Source of the DNA: Bugulina stolonifera
Taxonomy: Eukaryota > Bryozoa > Gymnolaemata > Cheilostomatida > Bugulidae
Length of the DNA: 64,000 nucleotides
Assembly (NCBI GenBank): GCA_935421135.1
Contig: OW285193.1
Coordinates: forward strand, 5,264,496-5,328,495
Reading direction: 5' to 3'
Part shown: piece after piece, positions 58,228-64,000 of the stretch
Numbering within the stretch: position 1 is the stretch's first letter
Layout: each line of letters opens with the position of its first letter
Program-made: the position numbers and the translations under genes
The notes under the pieces: generated by a model
The model's database searches: none
What the model was told of the DNA's origin: nothing
Seen by the model: the letters and a program-made list of their open reading frames with translations, nothing else

Positions 58228-58519
58228 ATATATACGTGAATATACATGTACTACATTCAAGTATATTATATTATTTCAAGATCCTGGCCTTGTTATTTGT
58301 AGCACTTATTATCTTAGGTGGCAAGGCATTTAGATATATGCTCTGATTATCTTACAAACATATTATGGTTTGGGAAATTAAACCTTTAATATGAGATGCA
58401 TTCCTAGCTATCATGGTGGTACCCTTCTTATATGCTTAATGCAGATTCTTCCTAAGTTGTGGTCGATGGGATGCATGTGCTGAGAATACTGAGAATGTTA
58501 AGTTGATATTTTACACTTA

Positions 58520-58612
58520 AAACCCCAAACCCCAAACTCCAAACCCCAAACCCCAAACTCCAAACCCCAAACCCCAAACTCCAAACCCCAAACCCCAAAC
58601 TCCAAACACCAG
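58520..58612 (+). repeat. AAACCCC-type 21-bp minisatellite
   Basis: AAACCCCAAACCCCAAACTCC units of 21 bp, about four copies, 150 bp upstream of the plus-strand transporter start. It resembles telomere-like CCCCAAA DNA but its TCC interruption and 21-bp period argue for an ordinary minisatellite. Confidence 0.85.
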
Positions 58613-58768
58613 ACCCCTAGCCACAAACCACTAGGTATTTGGATAGAGTCCTTCAACATGTCCTCAAAGTCCCACATCCAAGCTTAATCTGAAATCACTA
58701 TCACTACTACAGAATTGTCCCTCGTCACTATACATGTACACGTGTTTGTGCAATTGGATTGAATAGGC

Positions 58769-61700
58769 ATGGGTGACAATGAGGAACACCAGGAATTCCA
58801 GAAATATTCAGAGAAAATGCAGCTTATCTCAGAGAGTGAGGAGGAACAAAACAAAGGCATCCACAAACAAATGCAGGAATCTAGACTAAGAAGATTTGGT
58901 ATTCCACTATTACTTCTGTCTCTCACGTTCTTTACTTCCTGCTCAGAGTCTTTGCTCACCCCATTCTTTCCTCCAGTAGCTTACTCTAAAGGGGTCTCGG
59001 AGCCACAGATTGGAATAGTGTTTGCCTCCTATGAATTATCCAAGTTCATATTTTCACCAATTGCTGGATTTATGGTAAGTGTGATTTACACATTTATCAC
59101 TTAAGGTACTTTAGTTCTAACATGCTTCTTGCCTAACACAGTTATAACTTAGCCTCCCTGAATTCTTGTCATAGTAACAGTACAGGTATATATCTGACCA
59201 ACATGGTAGCACAAAATTTTGTAAAGGTCAGTTATGTAGGGAGACCAGGAGTGTAACATAACATGTGACAATCAATGCTTACTAATCTATATTTTATAGC
59301 TTTCATGTTATGTGCTACATGTATTTATAGTTATTTATAACTTTATACTGGTTTGTGTTTGTATTTATATACATATCATACCAATAATGAACTTGATTCA
59401 ATGGCCAACCTGTGTAGGCAGTTACTGTTGGAGGCAGGCTTTTTCCACAAATGGAACCTCATCTCTTGTTTTCCAAACATAGTTTGACACACGTTTTAAA
59501 TACATAACTATGCATTCAAAAACTGATCTGTCCACACTGCTGGCTAGAGTCAATTCCTCAGGTGATATTGGCCAATAAGTTTCTGTGGCGACATTGATCA
59601 CTAAATAAGGCCATGGTCTAGAATGCGGATTTATCATACATTAACAAGCAAATTTACACTTTATAGCAAAATACTAACAACTCACAGTCTATTATTATTT
59701 ATAATTATTTTCTTTCAGCCAACATCTAAAGACAAATTCTAACTTCATTATAAAAAAGTAATCACTTACACCTGTAGTTACTGTTGGCTATCATGTGGTA
59801 GCAGTAAATATTTTATTCAGAGTGCAATGTTAAGCAAAGAACTTATTTTTGAGTAGTCATAGAATTGCGTTAAATTCATAAAAATGCCTTAATACAATCA
59901 TGTACCTGCCTTTGTTCAAACAAAAAAAATTTAGATTGACCGACACCTGTTGCTTATGCAACATTGTATTTTATATAAATGCTATTTATTATAACACCAA
60001 GTTTCACTATACCAATTAAACATTGCGCTAGCAATAAATTTTTGTTCACGTTCAGATGTACGCTGGTATTAAATGGTAATATTTGTTTTGGCACATTTAA
60101 ACTATAAAATATAATAACATTGCTACTAATGCTCCACATCAATCATGTTTGCAATTGTTGTTATTATAATTCTTCTAGTGAAATCTACCTTCCTCATGTC
60201 TAGCTTAGTCTAATATCAATTTCTAGTTCTTCTATTTGTTAAGCAGTCAGTTAATTTAGAATGTCTCAGTTAAAATATCTTGATGTTGATAGGCTGCTTC
60301 AAACGTCAGAATTTACTTTGATGTAGAAGTATGTATTCTTCTATCAGTTGGGTATTTATATAATGGGTGCGTCTATAACTACCAGGGGCCTTATTCTATA
60401 AGTCCTACTTGCTTCTAACAATGGTTATAAAATTTTAAGTAAAGTCCACCATTTTACTGTTAAGGTAATTTTGTAAGATAAATTAGTTTCATTGCGGCGT
60501 GAATATTGTAATGCGACACACGAGTACCGATGACCTGTGAATACCTCTACATACTCTGTTATGGATGGCATCTTCAATTGTGCTAATGAAAGCATCGCAC
60601 ACTAATTATTATATTATTTGAGTGGCATTTCACCACTGAAGTCCAAAGTAAGATTGGATAGACTATTTAAAGTTGCTGTTTAAATAAGTAAAGTACAGTG
60701 CATCACACACCGCCTGCAGTCCAACGCTAACCCGCCTACGGCCCTACAGAAGAGATGACAAAGAGAGGATACTTCCTGCTATAAGCAATAGCATATCCAT
60801 AATTCTTTGCAAAGAATCAACTAAGTTTTCTAAAGACGGAAAATGGTCATTGTATACTAAATAGCAAAATACATAATCTACAATGTCTGTATTGCAAAGA
60901 GAACTTGGGCAATATTTAGTTAATTTTAATAAGATTCTCAGCAAATGAAATTTTTGCTTGAATGAGTGTTGGTAATACAATAATGTAAGTTGAGCACTAC
61001 AGTGATAAATTAGTGTCATATACATGTACAACGTAGTGTATGTTTCAGATTGTGAAAGTTAATCCAAAGACCATGTCTGTGTTTGGAGCAATAGTGGTCT
61101 CGTTAACAACTTTTGCATTTGGGTAAGTTAAGGTCTGGTAATCTATTTTGTAACTTACACCTCATCTAAGTCATAATACAGAAATGTACATGACTCTATA
61201 CTTGTACAAGCTTTGTGATTACGGCTCTGGGTAGACGCCCACGTGTAGAAACATGTGATTGCAAATGTGATATTGAATAAATTGTGTTTCGGCCAGTTTT
61301 TGTTTACAAGAGTAATTTGTTATGCTATAGTCCATATCACAGCCGCTGCTATCATAAAACACGGCTATGTTCAATAATCCGTTAGACAACTTAAGATGCA
61401 GAGTTTTAAATTCCAACCCAAGTCGACAATAATGTTCTTCCTCAGATATGAGGACAAAAATTTGGGCTACCTGTAAATAAATTCACTTAAAATGAAATAA
61501 TAATAATTTGCAACATTATCCTCTAGTGACTGGTTCCTAAGGTTTATACATGCACGCCCTTGTCTAGATGTAGGATACCGTAACCATTCTATGTCATGTT
61601 ATTAGAATATAGTACAACATGTATATTGTAATAGTAGACATACATGTATCTGTGCAGACAATTAATACATGTATTTTCTGGCATAAGATCTGTCACGATA

Positions 61701-63168
61701 ATATTGTACAGCTAGGTTCTTAGCAACGATGCTTATCTGTTGACCCTAGTTGCTCCTTACAAGTTAGATACTGACATGTACAACATGTATGTAAAGCTAC
61801 CAACTCTGTTATGCTGTGCTGGTCTGATCGTACAATCGGTATTTGCAGGGCTGTGCTCTATGTTGATGATTCTCTATACTTTCTGCTCTGTGTACTGGTC
61901 AGATTTCTGGCTGGAGTCGGTTGTGCTGCAATAGCTGTCAGCACTATGAGTATCTTATTAAAGACCTCACCATATGAAACTGGCACTGTAGTGGTAAGCT
62001 TAAGTTACCATCAGATCTCGCACAATGGCTGCCTTCTCAAGTGGGCTCATGCAACACTTTGTTAATTTTATTATATATAAATGTAGATGTTAGATCAATT
62101 TCATTTATACCTTAGTTGTAGCTTTTTACTTAACATAATTTAGCATTATTTCAAATCAAGTAGAAATATAACTTTGACTTCTTGATTTACGAAAAGTTGA
62201 CGATCCTCTCTGAATACATGCAGGTCTATTCATTTAACAACACAAGTACATGCATGTCTAGCAATTCGTACCTCAGTAGCATACATTTATGCTGTACAGA
62301 AATTAAGGTGTTGACACAGTCATGAGAGTGTTTTTATGTGAATTTGACTCCTGGGTTTTGCCCATGTCCATTATAGCAGATACTCTCACAATGCTCGAGG
62401 TGGATCAACGTATGATTGAAGCAGTTTCCTTACTCCGTGATTCGCTGGGAAATAAAATTAGTAAACACCAGTACTTGGATTGTCAAGCAATGAATGCCAG
62501 TTGAAATAAGATTTTCTACTTGGCACACCTGTAACATACTACCCAACGCAGCATTGGCAAGAATGCTTAAGAAAGCCATAATAGCTCTGAATGCTCACCA
62601 GTTACTACAAAATCACTCTCTCCTGAGCACTTGCATAAAATATAGCAATAAAAACAAGCTAAATGAGATAGTAAATTTATGTTACATTATTTATATTTAG
62701 CAGCCATTCTAATATTGAACAAATAATGTAGTTTTTGTGTTAAGGAAGCGGTCGTGACCGATCGGTAAGAATGCTTAACTTCCATGTGGAAGAGCATCCA
62801 GCCACAATTGCTCCTGTGCCTTATATAAAAGTCATTGAAGTCAAGCAAGCCAGCATGGCTTCAAGGTAACTTCTCTACTCTTGCCAAAAAATAATCTTTT
62901 GTTATCTGGGCCTTTCTCTCAGGGAGTTGGCCAGCAAGGGGCTGTTCACATCGAGGAGTATAAGTCTATGTGTATGGTGCTATATCCAGTCATTCGCAGA
63001 TGCAAGATGTGTATGTATGACAACTCTTGGTCCGTTATAATGTACATAATATGGTTTTGTGCTGTTGTACATTGTACTTCATGTCGTTGTATGCTGCAGG
63101 GATTGGTGGAAACTGTACTGAGTGTCGGATACTTGACTGGCCGTGTTATGGGAGCTGGACTATATGCG
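58769..63168 (+). CDS. SLC18B1-like: SLC18B1-like MFS transporter, second copy, exons 1-4 (continues past window)
   Basis: Paralogue of the minus-strand gene. Exons 58769-59074, 61049-61122, 61849-61993 and 63100-63168 have consensus borders. Exons 2-4 have exactly the same lengths (74, 145, 69 nt) and phases as in the first copy; exon 1 has two extra codons. It encodes an acidic cytoplasmic start (MGDNEEHQEF), helix 1 from [15 protein letters not shown], the [20 protein letters not shown] block, and [20 protein letters not shown]. Exons 5-11 are not in the remaining 830 bp and must lie beyond 64000. The sequence is intact so far and clearly diverged from the first copy, so this is an old duplicate rather than an assembly echo. 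Function as for the first copy. Confidence 0.85.
59075..61048. other. Intron 1 of plus-strand transporter, no supported feature
   Basis: AT-rich intronic DNA. No SINE, LTR or MITE that I can match to the families seen elsewhere in the window; strikingly cleaner than the introns of the minus-strand paralogue. Confidence 0.5.
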
Positions 63169-64000
63169 GTAAACAAGTACTCTTATTCAAAACTTAAACT
63201 TACATGTACATGTAGATCTGCATTTGCTACCTACTGACTTTTACAACCTGATGCAGTTCAAAATTATTCAATCTGATAACGCCCTTGACAAAAATGTTCT
63301 GTACACTTTTTGTGAATCTGCATGGACTCACAAAACAGTTTCTATATAGAGTTACTACAAGTTTATTACATGTACATGTACATGGTGTCCATATTCTGAG
63401 AGACACAGTCATGTAATAACAACGTTTCTACCAATTTGGAACTGAATTACCCAGTAGGAAAAATAGGAATACATAAATGCTGGCTTGTGGTGAGAAGCAA
63501 ATAATATGGAATTTTGTTCCCGGTTTTTGCAACAAATTTTTTCATAGGACACATAATCATCAACACCATTGGAAACCGCATACCGCACTATATTAATCAT
63601 ATGGTTAGTTACTTTAGTACATATGTTTTGCATTTACGCTGGTACATGTACATGTACATTGTGTTGAGACCTCACAGGACGTAGGCCGCATCGGTATATA
63701 GTATGTGTATTACCTTTATTATTACAATTGAAAGAGTGTACTTTTGTTAACATCTGCCTCACCTGGGCCTATGCCAGATAGAGATTTTCTGTGCAGTGCA
63801 GACTGAGTGTCAGTAGGTAGCCAGCACTTGTGTGTCACAAGCCAAGTGACACTCAAAATTGGCAGTAGGCAAGCAGGTAGGTGGTAAGTATGAAGCCATA
63901 GTTATCAGTAAAACACGAGGTAAGCATACATGTAGATGTGTATTGTAGTGCGTTGTGCTGCTCCCTGGTGAATCGGAATTTATCTAACCAATATTCCTGG
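63169..64000. other. Intron 4 of plus-strand transporter, start only
   Basis: No exon 5 homologue (the [13 protein letters not shown] block of the paralogue) is present. Contains TACATGTACATG runs and a short GTGACACTC/GAGTGTCA-type inverted patch near 63806-63855. Confidence 0.4.

Noticed and set aside
58520..58612. Interstitial telomere repeat
   Set aside because: The 21-bp unit with TCC interruptions does not match a TTAGGG-type telomere; treated as a minisatellite.
62745..62830. tRNA/SINE-like GGTCGTGACCGATCGGTAAG segment
   Set aside because: A-box-like start but no convincing B box and no second copy in the window.

Overview
The window looks like nuclear DNA of a marine invertebrate animal. 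Genes are split by many short exons with GT/AG borders, TACATGTA-type runs are everywhere, and the repeats are animal-type: PIF/Harbinger, hAT-like MITEs, tRNA-headed SINEs, solo LTRs and Polinton/Maverick ends. A sponge or similar early-branching animal would fit, but the sequence alone does not settle the phylum. Most short open frames in the window are chance products of repeats.

Host genes: two paralogous SLC18B1-like major facilitator transporters lie head to head. The minus-strand copy is complete: 11 exons from 29192 down to 6053 join in frame to 499 codons plus a stop. The plus-strand copy starts at 58769; its first four exons (to 63168) match the first copy in phase and, for exons 2-4, in length, and the rest lies beyond the window. 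The 29.6 kb between the two start codons, and the introns, are packed with mobile DNA.

Layout: 1-3.5 kb, a long foldback palindrome with 31-bp repeats at its heart. 3.5-5.36 kb, the end of a Polinton-like element with a broken type-B DNA polymerase fragment. 6-29 kb, the transporter gene, its introns holding 17/18/23-bp-type minisatellites, a tandem segmental duplication, MITEs, SINEs and solo LTRs. 29.9-31.1 kb, a hAT-like element and a MITE. 32-39.3 kb, a solo LTR, paired perfect palindromes, and a three-level nest: a hAT-like MITE inside an apparently intact PIF/Harbinger transposon inside an LTR. 40.5-46 kb, a 17-bp satellite, an uncharacterised inverted repeat pair and a GC-rich duplicated repeat. 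48-48.8 kb, another LTR. 49317-57445, a complete 8.1-kb Polinton-like element with ~1-kb terminal inverted repeats and a 6-bp target duplication. 57.5-58.2 kb, another LTR, then the second transporter.

The item most worth pursuing is the 8.1-kb element. Its ends match the Polinton/Maverick pattern (5'-AG, long TIRs, 6-bp TSD), and the same tip occurs on the polymerase-bearing remnant at 5.36 kb. Yet inside it I see no polymerase, integrase, ATPase or capsid gene. It carries instead a two-domain OB-like protein, a duplicated proline-rich/coiled-coil small ORF, an ankyrin-repeat protein, and a large G-rich/C-rich inverted minisatellite. It looks like a compact, probably non-autonomous cargo-carrying relative of the Polintons.
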